DNA of 64,000 nt from Cenococcum geophilum 1.58 (lineage: Eukaryota > Ascomycota > Dothideomycetes > Gloniales > Gloniaceae), in assembly GCA_001692895.1 (NCBI GenBank), contig KV748186.1, positions 735,785-799,784 of the forward strand. The letters are read 5' to 3'. Below the pieces are notes generated by a model. It searched no databases, was not told the origin of the DNA, and worked only from the letters and a program-made list of their open reading frames with translations. This document shows, in pieces, positions 1 to 12,210 of this stretch (positions are counted from its first letter, which is position 1; the number at the start of each line of letters is the position of its first letter). The position numbers were made by a program, and so were the translations under genes.

Positions 1-340
1 ATAATACCCCCCTCTTTAAAAAGGGTCGTCCCCAATCCTTTATATACTTAAGCCTTAATAAAACCCTATAAAAAACCTTAGTAAGGGGAAAATTTAAAGG
101 GGAAAGAGCGTTTTAATTTTATGTATAGAGAGACGGGTAGTATATATACGCGGCGCGAAGATATTAAGGAACTTTAACCGGCGGTTAAAGTTATCTAATT
201 AGTTAGATTTGCCTTATTAAAACTCCCCCGCATTTAACCAAGCTAGTAGTAATTTTATATGCCCGGTATAGAAAATCTTAATTAGTCTATTTAATAGGTA
301 GAGCTAGTGGAGCTTAATACCGTCGCCTGAATTCGGTAGA
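1..340. repeat. Palindromic repeat module shared with the 3' end of element E
   Basis: Two inverted repeats are visible: one at 170-192 (AACTTT...AAAGTT around a CGG core) and one at 252-276 (a degraded ATTTTCTATGCC/GGCATAGAAAAT arm pair). The same two modules, in the same order and orientation and with matching flanks (GATATTA..GGAACTTT, TCTAATTAG), occur at 44259-44405 in the non-coding 3' part of the chromovirus E. This is probably the tail of a related plus-strand element cut by the window edge, or a small palindromic insertion present in both places. Confidence 0.5.
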
Positions 341-397
341 CTAGAAATATTCTAAAAGCTTACTTATATAAGTAGGTCGCTAGTACCTTGCGAGTTA

Positions 398-608
398 GTT
401 ATAGGTTATTCGCATACAGCTAGATTTATAGACGGTAAGGCTATATGCCTATTAAACCCGCCGCTAACCCTGCTTTAGCCTTATACTATACTGGTGTAGC
501 GGTGTATATACTTCGCGGGTAGGTTATAGGTTACTTATATATAGCTAGGTTTAGGACGGTAAGGCTATATACCCGTTAAATCCGCCGCTAACCTATGCTT
601 TAGCCTTA
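398..608. repeat. Two-copy direct repeat, period about 125 bp
   Basis: An about 86-bp unit at 398-484 recurs at 523-608. Both begin GTTATAGGTTA and share GACGGTAAGGCTATAT and the ending GCTTTAGCCTTAT. Differences are mainly C/T and G/A. It lies downstream of the minus-strand gypsy pol and may belong to that element's 3' untranslated part or LTR; no LTR boundary could be fixed. Confidence 0.6.
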
Positions 609-1199
609 TGCGTTATCTATATATTATATGCATAGAATAGTATAAGTTATTAGTATAGGTTACTACTAGCGGGTTACTAGTAGGTTATAGACCCTAGTTA
701 AATAGACCTTAGTTATAAACGGGCCTATTCTCTAATATATAAGTAATCTACTTAGCTAGCATAGAATAACGGACTAGGTTTAGAAAGGGTACTTTTTAAA
801 TTAAGCTTTGTTACTAGTATATACTATAGCCTTACCTATAAGTTACTAGCATTATTGGGTTACGTTAGAGTGTGGCTTATATAGGATATTAATAAATTAA
901 AACTTCACCCTATATATACGCCGCAGTTCTTATAGCAATTATTGCTTATTCTTTAATCCCTTAGAACGTTCTTTACTCTGCTTTAATGCAGGTTATATTT
1001 TAATAGCGGCGCTTACTTTTCGCCTGCGCTTCAGCTATAAGGCTAGGGTGTTCCGCTTACGGTACTTATCTAGCAGTTATTAATAATTCTTAAGTTCTAT
1101 CTCGTATTTCTATTTATTATACTTATTTAGCTATCCTAGCTATTTAATAAGGTACTATAGTTATCTAGTTTAATCTTAGTAGGCGATAATTACTTCTAC

Positions 1200-4100
1200 T
1201 TCCTAGCTGCCTTTTTTAAGCTCTTTTACTGCCGGGGGTTAAAACCTAGGGCGTAACCTATAAGGCTCTAGTAGGGAGATATAAAAGACTAGGTAGAGCT
1301 ATATTATAGTAGGTAGAAGCTCTAGCTTATATACTTACTACCCTATACGCTCTAGGATCTAAAACAGTCCTATAAACTTATAGTTAAGCTTTTTATAAGG
1401 ACGTTTTGTGCAGATATTCTTAGAGGAGAGTAGGACTCGTTTACTAACGGCGAAATGCTTAGCTAGATGGTAACGATTGTAGTATTTTACCTAAAGCTTT
1501 TAGGTATACATTATTAACGCCGCCGCTGCCTTATATATAAGGCGTAGGCGTTATAAGTACGTCTCTATAAGTTGGACATTTGTTAACTTGGACCCCTCCC
1601 TACCTTACTAGGCGTCTTAGACGCTGTCTAGAACTCTATCTAAAACGTTTAGTAGCTAGCTATAGGCAAGCTTAATAGGGGAACGCTTTATTATAGTATA
1701 GACCTTAGAATTATAGGTAAAGGCTACTTCTTTAAGTAGGGAGGCCTAATTAGACTGTTCTTAGTTCGTAAATATATATAGGTATATATTAAGCTCCTAG
1801 TTCTAATACTCCGTCTAACTATCTATCTGCGGGTAAAATATAGTACTAAGTTTATATTAAACGTGGAGATAGTAGTATATAGTGCTCTAGTACTTACTTA
1901 TAAATACACTACCCCTATTAGAGATAATATTATCTGGAGGCCCTATTTATATAAAGACTCTAAATAAGAGTTCTATGAGTTGCGTAGCATTAATTATCTT
2001 ACGCACTAGATAGTAGCGTACTAGCTTTATAAAACGGTCTATAAGGATAAGAATAGAGTTATACTCTACGCTATTAAGAGTCTTAGACTCTAGGAGATCT
2101 ATAATAAAGTTAAGTAAATAATGCCGCTAGGCTTGGGTGGGGGCCTAGAGAGGCTATAGCTTACTATAGGGTTTATAGCGGCGCGATTTAGAGCATTAGT
2201 AGGCATTATAATTATCTAGGTATTTATAGAGGTCCTAGGTAAGGCCGTTCTAAGTATACTTTTACGTAATTACCTTAAAGGTATAGTTAAAACCATAGTA
2301 GCCGCCTATAGGATCGTTATAATTTTGCTTAAGGATCTCCTATTATAATAGTATATAATTTAGCATCTAGACCTTATTATTTTACTTTAGGAGTCCTTAA
2401 TTATTAAGGGTATAGTCCTTATTACTAGTGGGAACTTATTTTTAGGTTAACTAATTATATATAAAGCGTATAAAGGCGTCCCTTTTTTATACTCTATAAA
2501 TAAAATTAACTAGTGACTTAAGAGGGTGTTCTATAAACGCCGTTTTGGCTAAAGTAGCTACTACTACCTCTTGCTATAGTACGAGACTTTGCGTAAAGTT
2601 AGTGCTAGCAAAGTAACGTATAATATATAGGTGACTTACTAGGTTATTACGGGGGACTATAGCCTAGGCTAAGGGGTCTTCTCTAGGGTTAAGCGCTATT
2701 AGGCTAGTTAAGGTAGTCTTAAAGAGAATAGTAGGACGCTCTAGTCCGCCAGCGCTAAGTTTATAAAGGTCGCTCGCATACTATACGTATACTACTTACT
2801 AGTTTAGTATAGTAGCACTAGGGCCGCCCATAAGGCCTATAACCCGCAACTTTTACTATAATATAAATAGTATAGTATTAAGGAGCGTCCTCTTACTACT
2901 ATTTTTAAAGCCTTTAGCATAATCCGGGCGCCAGGATAGTGTATTAGCGGGATTTACTTTACCTAGCTTATATTTAATCTTAAAATTAAACTTAGCTAGT
3001 TTCTTAATATACTAGGCCTAGTAAGCAGATAAGCTTTTAGTGGTTATAAAGTACCTAAAATTATTGTAATCGCAGAGCACGCGCGTTATATACGCGGCGT
3101 ATTTAAGGTAATAGCGCCACGTTTCAAAGCATTATACTATAGCGAGTAGTTCTTTATTATATATATTATACTATACTTCTAAGCTAGTAAGCTTCTAACT
3201 ACAATAAGCGATTAGGTGCTAGTAGAGTTAATCTTTCTACCCTAAAGGCTGTAGAAGTATACTACTATAGGTATAATTAAAAGCGTTAGTAATTACTATT
3301 AGGGGTAAATTAGGGTTAAAGTGGCGAAGTAGAGGAGCTTATATAAATATAGCACGTAGCTTATAGAACGCCTACTATACGTTATTGGGCCAGGACTAGG
3401 GTTAATACTATTTAGTAGGCCCTTTTAACTTACGCTTCTTCTTCTTCTCCGTATCTAATATTGGGTTGTAATATACCTATACAAGATATGCATATAGGGG
3501 GTATGCGGTATCCGAGTAGTTCTAGATAAATCGCCTATAGAAGTTAGTAAAGCTAAGGAAGACCTAGATATCCCTATAGGACTTAGGCTTAGGCCATTCC
3601 TTAATAGCTTTTACGCAGTTAGGGTCTATTATAATACCCCTAGGGGTAATAATAAAGCCTAGGAACTTAACGTTCTTAGTATAAAAAATGCATTTTAACA
3701 GTTTAGCGTATAGGCCCTAAGCGCGGAGCTGTCGCAGTACCTACTTAACGTACTTGACGTGCTTATCCTCGTTATTTAAGTAGATGAGAATATTATCTAG
3801 GTAAACTATATAGATAGTATCCACTAGGGTTTTTAGAGCTTTATAAATATAGCTCTAGAAAGTTATAAGGGCGTTAGTAAAACTAAAGGGCATTACTAGG
3901 TACTTAAAGTGCCCGTAGTATATCTTAAATACAGTTTTTTATTCGTCTCCCTTTTTAATATAAATTCTATAGTACGTATTATAAAGATCTAGCTTTATAA
4001 ATATCTTTATATAGCTAAGCCTATTAAAGAGTTCGCCGACTAGCGGTAGGGGGTACCGATTTTTAATTATAATCTTATTTAGGCGTCTATAGTTAACGCA

Positions 4101-6450
4101 TAGCCGCATTATACCGTCTGCTTTTAGTATAAAGAGGATGGGCGCTCTAGTAGGCGACTTGCTGGGCCTAATCTAGCCCTTCTTAAGAGCACTATCTAGG
4201 TACTCCCGTAAGATCTATAACTCTTTTTATAAGAGGTTATAGAGGGGTATTTACGGTAGCGTCTTACCTTCTTCTAAGTCGATCGTATAGTCGTATTTAG
4301 AGTTCTGCGGTAGTATGCTTACTAGTTTATTAAAGAAGATATTAATTTCCTTCTTATATATATCTAGTAGGCTAGGGGCCACGGAGGTTAAAGCAACTAT
4401 TACGTAGTAGTATACTTCTAGGAGCTAGTAAAGAGAAGGGTATAGCTAATATGCGTTTCGTAGGTATACTTATATAGAGAGTATATATAGCTCTACTATA
4501 GTATACTTAATAGTTTTAGGGTTTTAATCACCTCCCCCTTATATATAGGTGATCTGCGCTGGCACCGGAGGGTCTCTATAGGTACTCACTACTAGTAACG
4601 ATAGGTCCTCTACTATATTTATAACCGGTATCTCTATATCTAAAGGATCTATATAGGTACTTACTACTAGTAATAATAGGTCCTCTATTATATTTATAAC
4701 CGGCGTAGAAAAGAAGTCTTCTAGCTATAGCGAATAGACTATTTCGCCAGCCTTAATATCTACTAGGAGAGCGTTAAGGGTAACTATCTAAAGGCGTTTA
4801 GGATCTAAAGTACCCTAGATAAACTGTTTAAAATAGAAGCTAATTAATAGATCTGCTTCCGTAAGCCAATCCTATTTAAGAACTATATTATAACTATTAA
4901 ATAAGCCGCCCTAAAAGGTCTGTGGGCTAATAGTGCGAGGGGTACCCTAGGAGTCGCTAGTAGTAACCGTTAGATTATAAGTATCCCAGATTATTATCTA
5001 GTTGCTATTAAGGAAATATATAATAGGTTTATGTAAATATAGCGCGTAGTATATAGGCAGGTTAAACCTATAGACGATATCTTAATTAATAAGGTTAATT
5101 TAGCACCTATTATTATATAAGGTATATAGACGGACTTCGCCCTAGGGCGTATTTATCACAACGTATACTATAATACGTTTCTTCTCTCCCTCTATATTAG
5201 GCCCTAGTTGCAGTTAAGAGAGATACGCTACTAAGGCTTTAGGTTTTCTAAAGGCCGAGCTAACTTCTCTCTATTAGCCTACTTTTAGTATTTCTTATAG
5301 TGGCCGCCTACGGTCCTTTAACTTGCCTGTATAGCACTAGCGTCTAAAGGGTCTCCTAAGCCATCTGGCTTTTAGGTGGTCTCCCTAAAAGTTTACTTAG
5401 AAAAGCGTTGCCCTTTTTAGGTTCTGTTTCCTAAGCCTAAGTCTATAAAGCCTATACTATAACCGCGCTTTATACGCGATAATTTACCGCTACTACTTAC
5501 GTAATCTTTCGCGAGCTTTATAGTATCGAGTAATTACTCTATACGGCGGATTTCGTTAAAAAAATCTTTAGCGGTTTTTACCCATTAGGCGAAGTTCTAG
5601 AAAAAGAGCTCTACTTATAGGTAGGCTAGAAGATATAAGAACCAAAAGTCTACCTATTATTTAGGATTAATAAAAGGGGTATATAAGAAGAGGTCCTCTA
5701 AGCTATATATACGGGCTAAGAAGATATTAAACCTCTAGTTCTCCTTTATAATAGCCGTATAGTATATTATAGTATTATTAAAGCGTCTTACTATAGGGTT
5801 CCTAATCTAGTCTTAGACTATAGTCTTAAATTCATCCTATAGTAAAGGACCCTTATCCTTAGTGCCTAACCGGTAATAAACTAGTTAGGTAATTGTCTTC
5901 TTTTTTATAAGACCTTTAATGGCCTAGCGTGTGCGTCGCTTATAGTTATAGTTAGCGTTATTAACCTTAAATTGGTTCTTAACTGCGGCAATCCACCAGT
6001 TAAAATACTGTTAAGTAGTACCGCTAATATTGGGTAGTAACTTCTTAACTAGGACATTAAGATTTGTTTAGTGTATGCGTTCGCTATATAACTTATACTC
6101 TTTACTAAAGAGGTAATAAGAGGGCTTTATCAAATCAATAATGCTCCGTAAGTTAGCTATTTTTTTAGCCAGCTTATCTAGCTCCTTTATATTAGCAGTA
6201 TTAGGTAGGACGCTAGTAACCTTACTAAGCTTCTGTTAAGCCTAGGTATATAAGTTAAACTAGTCTTTAGCGTTTATAAATATCTAATCGTTTTAAGATT
6301 TAGAAAATGGCTTAGATACTACTAGTATGCTTCTAGCGGTTTCGTCTACACTAGATCTTAAGGCGTTCTATAGTTATATCGCCAGCGTATTACTATCGGG
6401 TGTAGGCGTCGGTTTTCTTTTTAGAGGTATTATAGAAAAATTAAACCGGA
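1200..6450 (-). mobile_element. Ty3/gypsy retrotransposon F, RIP-mutated, ends not resolved
   Basis: The minus strand reads gag-like sequence (about 6.4-5.3 kb), a retropepsin-like stretch, reverse transcriptase, RNase H and integrase in the Ty3/gypsy order. Downstream of integrase the reading becomes too degraded to place a chromodomain with certainty. LTRs could not be paired, so the coordinates mark only the recognisable coding part. The element abuts a second gypsy (D) whose reverse transcriptase stops near 6.7 kb, suggesting F inserted into D or that the two are joined by deletion. Confidence 0.8.
1700..5300 (-). pseudogene. Degenerate gypsy pol (protease, RT, RNase H, integrase) of element F
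   Basis: Reverse transcriptase is the clearest part. On the minus strand, about 4210-3700 reads a proline/alanine-rich entry, a CVNYRRLNK-type motif, a YPLPLV motif, and a YLDNILIY box near 3786-3806 in which the second catalytic Asp has become Asn. Integrase sequence at about 2000-1740 keeps a GPPD..SNRGS..FIS motif (the canonical Asp is Asn) and a YPQ.D..TE motif containing the glutamate region. Numerous in-frame TAA/TAG codons sit where Gln is expected. The gene cannot make a working polyprotein. Family assignment rests on these motifs and is secure; clade is not. Confidence 0.8.
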
Positions 6451-6689
6451 TATCCTTCTAAGGGAATTAGTAAGGATTTGAATATAAGGTAAGAATATAA
6501 ATAGGGAGTTTAATAATAGAACAATAGGTATATTGTATAGATAGAGACGAATCCTTAAGGGAAAAGGAGGAGTCTATATACGAGGTAGGAAGGGTTTTCC
6601 CTAGGCACGTATAGAGCACGTGCCTTACAGGTAAGTCATCCCTAGGTTACCCTAGGGTCGCCTATACCTTACGGCTATATAACTATTTA

Positions 6690-9500
6690 CTTAGGTTTTA
6701 CCTAACATTAGATACGGGGTCTATCCTAATTTAGTAGAAAGCTTAACAGATATTAAGTTTAGTAAAGATCTTTACCTAGCTTAGACGTGTAAGGGTTTTA
6801 TTAATTAAAGAAATAGGATACTAATCCTTTTAAGTAATAGCGTTTAGCTTTTAATAGTTAATATAAAAGCGAAGGCCTCTATTAGGCTTTTTTATAAATA
6901 GGATAAGAGAAGTAAAAGGGGCTTAACTTAGCTCGATAACCCCTTTATCTAGGTTATTAATTAAGTACTGCTTTATTACTTTTAGCTTATCTATTAATTA
7001 TTAGTAGAGGGGGCTATAACTTAGCGAGTTATTAGCTTTTAATTAAATCTTATAATTATATATCTAGTAAGGGGGTAACTTATCTAAAGCCGCCTTTAAG
7101 AATGCATTTTTGTAATTTATATAAATAGTAAAAAGAAGGTGTTTAACTAGTTTCTTATTAGTTTCCTTAGCTAGCTCTTCCTCTCTATTATTAATAATTT
7201 AGTTAATCTTATATAGGTTCGTTATAAAGACCTCGTTATCCTTCTAGTATATATTAAAGTAGAACGCTATAGCGCTAATTGCGGCGATGTCTACGGTAAG
7301 GGGGTTGTATAATAATAGGGGCGTATATAACTTTATAAACTTCTAGGGTATTAGTGTTATTATTATTCCTTTTAGCTCCTATTGTATCTTTTAGAGGTTA
7401 TCCCTTATATCCTATTAATGCGTTCTTTTCTATACTAATTAGATTTACGCGATTTGGATATTATTTACGTTACTATCTGTCCCGCTTCTGTATATAAAGT
7501 CTTCCTTAAATATAGCACTTTAGGAGAGTATCTTTATTAGTATAGAGTTCTTTCTAGCTTTATGGCGGGCGTTTTCTTAAGTAAAGGCTAGGTTATAGGC
7601 CTAGGCATCCTACTAGTAGGTAGGGTTAGCCCTTACGGCTTGTGTCTTACGGTTAGTTTAGATTTCCCTAATAAAAGAGGGCAATTTTAGTCTATCCTCC
7701 GGCTAAATAAACTGTTTTTATTATATATTTAGCTAAATATTAAAATAGGATATCTATTTTTGTTTAAGGATTATATTATAAGACCCTAAGTTTAGGATAT
7801 AAAAAGGGATACTATATTAGCGTTGTCCGTTAAGAGCAATATATAACTTTAAGACGTAGGTAACCGGCTAACCGGCTTATCTATTATAGCCTTTTACCTA
7901 AATAGGCTTCTCTAGTCGGATAGCTTCTGTATTTAAAAACTTGGCAATATTATTTATATAAGTAGTATTTATAAAGGCAAAGCTATTTACTTTAGTGTTA
8001 ATTAGGGTAGTTATATTAACTCTATATCCATTTTAAGATACTATATATAGAACTATAAAATACTTTCCACCTATTAACTAACTAAGATTAATCTTTTTAA
8101 GATTAATCGGGTACCCTAGGGGGGAGTCTTTCCCTAGGGTTCTTCTTTTCTTAACTCATTAGATATTTCTCCTACCTCTATCTCCTTAATATTGCTTATA
8201 TCCTTTAGCTCTAGGTAAGATAAGGCAAAATAACCCTTTTTATTACAGTTATAGCATATAGCTAAGGTAGGGTTAATTGGAGTATTGCGGCGAATACTAG
8301 TTAATAGCGTAATATATAATTAGTTAGGCGTTACTTACTAGTATATAGTTATAACCGCTTTTAGTATAAGAGTAGTTATAGCTTATCTTCCTACTCTAGC
8401 TTCTATAGGTATAGCTAGCGAGTTCTAATTACTATAGAGTTACTTCTACTAATTAGGATGGGCTTTAATCCGCTTTAGTTCTAAGTCTAATAATAGGTAA
8501 TAAGCTGCGAGTCTATTATAAGTTAGTAGGTTGTTTAAGGTTATAGCAATCTTCTCTTATAGCTAAATTATTAGCCAATTATATAGGTCTAATTAGTAGT
8601 TCTTAAGGGGAACCTAGCCTTCTCCTGTAAGGTATAGGAATTAAGTCTAAAATTTAATAAAGGGTTAGTTTAGTTTTATTATTAGGCGATTATAGTTATA
8701 CTAGGCGTCCTGTACTTTATTTGGGTTAATATAAATAGCCGCTAGGTGCCGTATTATCTTATTAATAGATATAAATTAAATAGGGGACTTATCCTTAAAC
8801 TTGGCTTAAAGGTGCCGTTAGGCGTCCCTAGTAGTTTAACTAAAGAGGTAGAGTATTTTAGCTTTTTTAGAAACGAAATAGTTATAGTTAACACGGAGCT
8901 TTCCTTATACTTAAATCCTCTAATTTTTAAAGGTAGGGTCTATCCCATTAAATAGTAGTAGGGGGTTAGGGAGCTTAACGGACTTTAATTGCTTTATTAT
9001 TATATCCGTACTCCCTAATATATTATATTTAGTAAAGTAAATAGGTTAGCTAAGGCTTTAAAAAGGGAAAGCTAAGCTATTTTATAGGGCTGTAAGGCTT
9101 TCTAGGATCTCTTATAGGGTCTCTTATATATTCCTTACCTTTAAATAATTAGCTTCCTAATTAGCTATAAGGGCGTAAATCTGCTCGCGTACGTCTATAA
9201 CATTATTATTATCTTTAATTTTTAATCCTAATTAGATCTTAGGTTCCTCTTAGGTAAAAGTAGCTCTCTTAAATAAGCTTGCTTTAGGTACTATTATTGG
9301 CTTCCTAAGGTTTATCGGTATTATACGCTTTAGTTTTAATTCTAGGGGTATAGGTTTAGTCCTATCTAGCTTATAAGGTAGGATATTATCTAGGCCTTCC
9401 TAGGTAATATAGAGTTATTTTAGTGTCTAAGTATAGTATATTAACGCGTTATTATAGACAAAGTTTCTTTTAGAATAGGATATTATTAAGGCATTCCTAG
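6690..9500 (-). pseudogene. Degenerate gag-protease-partial RT of element D
   Basis: The minus strand at about 8290-8190 encodes a CCHC zinc knuckle reading ICYNCNKKGYFALSY, where the third and fourth ligands (His, Cys) have turned to Tyr as RIP predicts. At about 8000-7800 follows a retropepsin with VNITTLINTKVNSFAFI, in which the usual D-T-G active site is degraded. Near 7120-6740 the RT entry is readable (LPPY, FIKKPN.GLRF, YKKLN, YPIPLI) and it stops soon after the KIFTKLNI box, before the YxDD motif. Stops replace Gln, Arg and Trp codons throughout. Confidence 0.72.
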
Positions 9501-9830
9501 GTAGGATAGGGTAAGCTTAGTATAATATAACGGCTTATATAAATGCCTCTAAACTAAAGCTTATAGAATTCTATTTTATAAAGATACTAAGCTAAGGAAA
9601 AGGAAAGGGGGTCACTAGGGCTAGTATAAATAAATAAGTAGCGCGAGCCGCTAAGGCGCTAGTAGTAGGCAAGCTAATAGTAGAAAATAGTACTAGATAG
9701 TACGCGATAGTACGCGACAGTACGCGATAATATAAAATAGTAGTAGGTGGTAAAATATAGCAGAACTTGGGCAGAATTTGGTAGGTAACGCGCTCTAGCG
9801 CCGTTATACCTATTCTACGGCTGCCTAATT
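6690..9830 (-). mobile_element. Truncated Ty3/gypsy retrotransposon D
   Basis: On the minus strand the order is LTR-like sequence (about 9.83-9.54 kb), gag, a zinc knuckle, retropepsin, then only the beginning of reverse transcriptase. The 9.6-9.75 kb stretch contains short GATAGTACGCG-type tandem units and resembles in part the reverse complement of the LTR of element E, but the LTR limits are unclear. The element ends abruptly near 6690 next to element F, so the remainder of pol, RNase H and integrase is missing from this window or lies beyond its left edge. Confidence 0.72.
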
Positions 9831-11177
9831 TAAGGCTCTATAAAGCTGACTTTAAATATTACCTTCTTAGTATTTCTACCCTTTATACTTAGTTAATTTT
9901 AAGGCTTTTACGGCTAAGGAGAAGGAGAAGGCTTAATGGGCGGTAGAGGCTTAAGAGGATGCTTTTAGGAGGAAGGCTTTTAGGAGGAAGGTTTTAGTTA
10001 GGTAGGCGCCTATTTAGCTTAACGTTAGCGGCGCTGCGTTGGCTTAGGATTATTATATAAAGGCTCTAGATCTAGGAGTTTGTTTAAAAGCTAAGGTCCT
10101 ATTTATATACGCTTTAGAAGCTCTAGTTCCTGCGGTTTTCTTAGTAAAGGATCTGCAGGATTAACTTAATTAAGCCCTAAAAGCACCTGCTGTTGCATAT
10201 AAGCAATTATATCGCGTTAACATCGCGCTATGCGCTTTAAAGCCTTCTAATTACAAGTAGAGTTAGCAGCGCCTTTAACGTAGTTATTGCCATCTTTATA
10301 GCGAATTACCTTTTAAATATCTTATGGTATTTGCTTAATCTATGTCACGGAACCCCACCGCAGGGGCCTCCATAGGAGAGCCCCGTGCTCTCGCGTACAC
10401 CTCGCGTACAGCTTATGTCAGCTACGCGTAGGTATATCACCTCCTTACGCCCTCGACCCTTACGATCGATCGCGCAACGTCTTGTAGACTCCTCGAATAC
10501 ATACGTCTTGTAGCCACTGCCCCGTCCCGTGACAATCTAAGCTTAAATTTACCACTACTTAAGCTTCTCTTAAGCCTGCTGCTATACCTATTTAGCTTTT
10601 ACTTAAGACTTTAGTGCTCTATCCTTTATAGTAATTTGTTTAAGATATATCTAAGCTAGCTTAATTATATTTAAATTAGGTAAATTACCAAGCTAAATAA
10701 GACGCTAAAGGTATACTGCGTTAAAGTAAATCTATTAATAATATAATGCGTAAAATAGAGCCTTGTTCTCTTAAATAATAATATTTAATACTAAAAGAAA
10801 TAAGGATTAGTAGGGGGGTTGTTATTAGATAGTGGTATTAATTAATACTACCTTTTTTATTAGTTTATTTAAAGGCGCTATTTACTTTTATTATATAGAA
10901 CTAAGGCTTTCTACCTAGCTTATTGCGAAGCCTAAGTTATTATATACTAGTATTAAGTTCTTAAGCTTTATAAAGCTCTAGCTTAATTGCATTATTAATT
11001 ACTTTAAGCTTACGCTTTACGGTCTCCTTTTATACTATAGTCTCTAGCTTCTATATAGTAGGGTAACTTCCAATTATATAAGAAAGCGCCCTAAAATATA
11101 AACTCTGTTTCTTTAGAAAAGCGCGGCTAAATTACCTTTTTATTTACCTTCTTACTAGCTAGGCGCTAAAGCTTATA
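9831..11177. other. Unassigned RIP-mutated sequence
   Basis: No recognisable protein motif, RNA gene or terminal repeat pair apart from the solo LTR at 10343-10534. A plus-strand reading near 9.9-10.27 kb is rich in Lys, Glu and Ala and could be the tail of a transposase, but no catalytic motif is seen. The sequence appears to continue at 11697-11741 and after element A at 19665, so it is the older host of those insertions. Confidence 0.5.
10343..10534. mobile_element. 192-bp GC-rich solo LTR with 5-bp target duplication
   Basis: The unit starts TGTCACGG and ends CCGTGACA, a perfect 8-bp terminal inverted repeat with the TG...CA ends of an LTR. It is flanked on both sides by ATCTA (10338-10342 and 10535-10539), a 5-bp target site duplication. 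It is clearly richer in GC and in CA/TG dinucleotides than everything around it, so it has largely escaped RIP or arrived after it. No internal element is present, which fits LTR-LTR recombination. A short non-autonomous terminal-repeat element is an alternative, but a 5-bp duplication favours LTR integration. Confidence 0.82.
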
Positions 11178-11698
11178 TCCGTGGCCTGCGTAGCTTCGCC
11201 TTAACCACCCACCCAAAGGGTGGGTGGTGGATATCTAAATCACCAGGACACCTTAATCGCTACTATTAACCCCACCAAAATTTTAAAATTTTACACCTTA
11301 ATATCTTAACAACCACTAAATAATAAATTTTAATAATTTGGATTTAGGCTTTTATATATACTCTATAGCTTCTATTAAAGTTATAAAATAAATAGTTTAG
11401 TAGTTTTTAAGATACTAAAATTTGGGGGCTAAAATGAGGCTTAAATGAGGCCAAAATACTATATCTTTAAAACTACTAAACTATTTATTATATACTTTTA
11501 ATAGAAGCTATAGGGTATATATAAAAGCCTAAATCCAAATTATTAGAATTTATTATTTAGTGGTTGTTAAGATATTAAGGTATAAAATTTTTAAATTTTA
11601 GTAGGATTAATAGTGGCGATTAAGGTGTCCTGGCAATTTAGATGTCCACTACCTACCCTTTAGGTAGGTGGTCAAGGCGAAGCTACACAGACCACGAA
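11178..11698. mobile_element. Foldback (long inverted repeat) element with terminal hairpins
   Basis: The two halves are reverse complements over nearly 250 bp each: the left arm starting CGTGGCCTGCGTAGCTTCGCC pairs with the right arm ending GGCGAAGCTACACAGACCACG, and pairing continues to a short centre near 11438. Mismatches are mostly C/T or G/A. Just inside each end lies a second small palindrome (at 11205-11230 CCACCCACCC, AAA, GGGTGGGTGG), so each tip could itself form a hairpin. There is no open reading frame. No clear target duplication was found. It fits a non-autonomous foldback/MITE-like DNA element; superfamily unknown. Confidence 0.8.
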
Positions 11699-11741
11699 TA
11701 GCTACCTCTTTAATAGCCTAAAACTATCTTAATTTAATTGG

Positions 11742-12165
11742 TGTTACGGACGCTTTAAGTACGATGTTATAACTACTTAGAGAAGAGTCGGAAGAAGCTA
11801 GTTAGTTAATTTAGGCACGGTTTAGGATGGAGCCGGTAGAACTATATAACGAGGAATGGTAACCAAGGTCATATAATGTGATCTATATAATCTATAGGAT
11901 CTATATAATCCGTAATAGAGTAAATAGAGCGCACGTATATTATGTATAAGAAGGATTTTATAGGAGTACGGTTGTGTATTTAAAGGACCACAGTCCCTAC
12001 CTAGATAGTTCCTTCCTTATAGTGATTCTTAGAATATAATTAGAGTTAATCTATTAGGCAATTACTCTACCAGTTATTATTACGTTGTTAACTTTAACTT
12101 ATATTACCTATACACCTAGCCTAATAACGAGCTTATTGTAGTACCTGCTATAAGGTTCCGTTACA
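11742..12165 (+). repeat. 5' LTR of chromovirus A (424 bp)
   Basis: Begins TGTTACGG and ends CCGTTACA, and is preceded by the ATTGG target duplicate. It is the same length as the 3' LTR but carries fewer TA transitions, for example at the very first bases (TG here, TA in the 3' copy). Confidence 0.93.
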
Positions 12166-12210
12166 CAATTACTACCTAGTTATGGTATTAAGTATAAAAA
12201 GTCGAACAAT

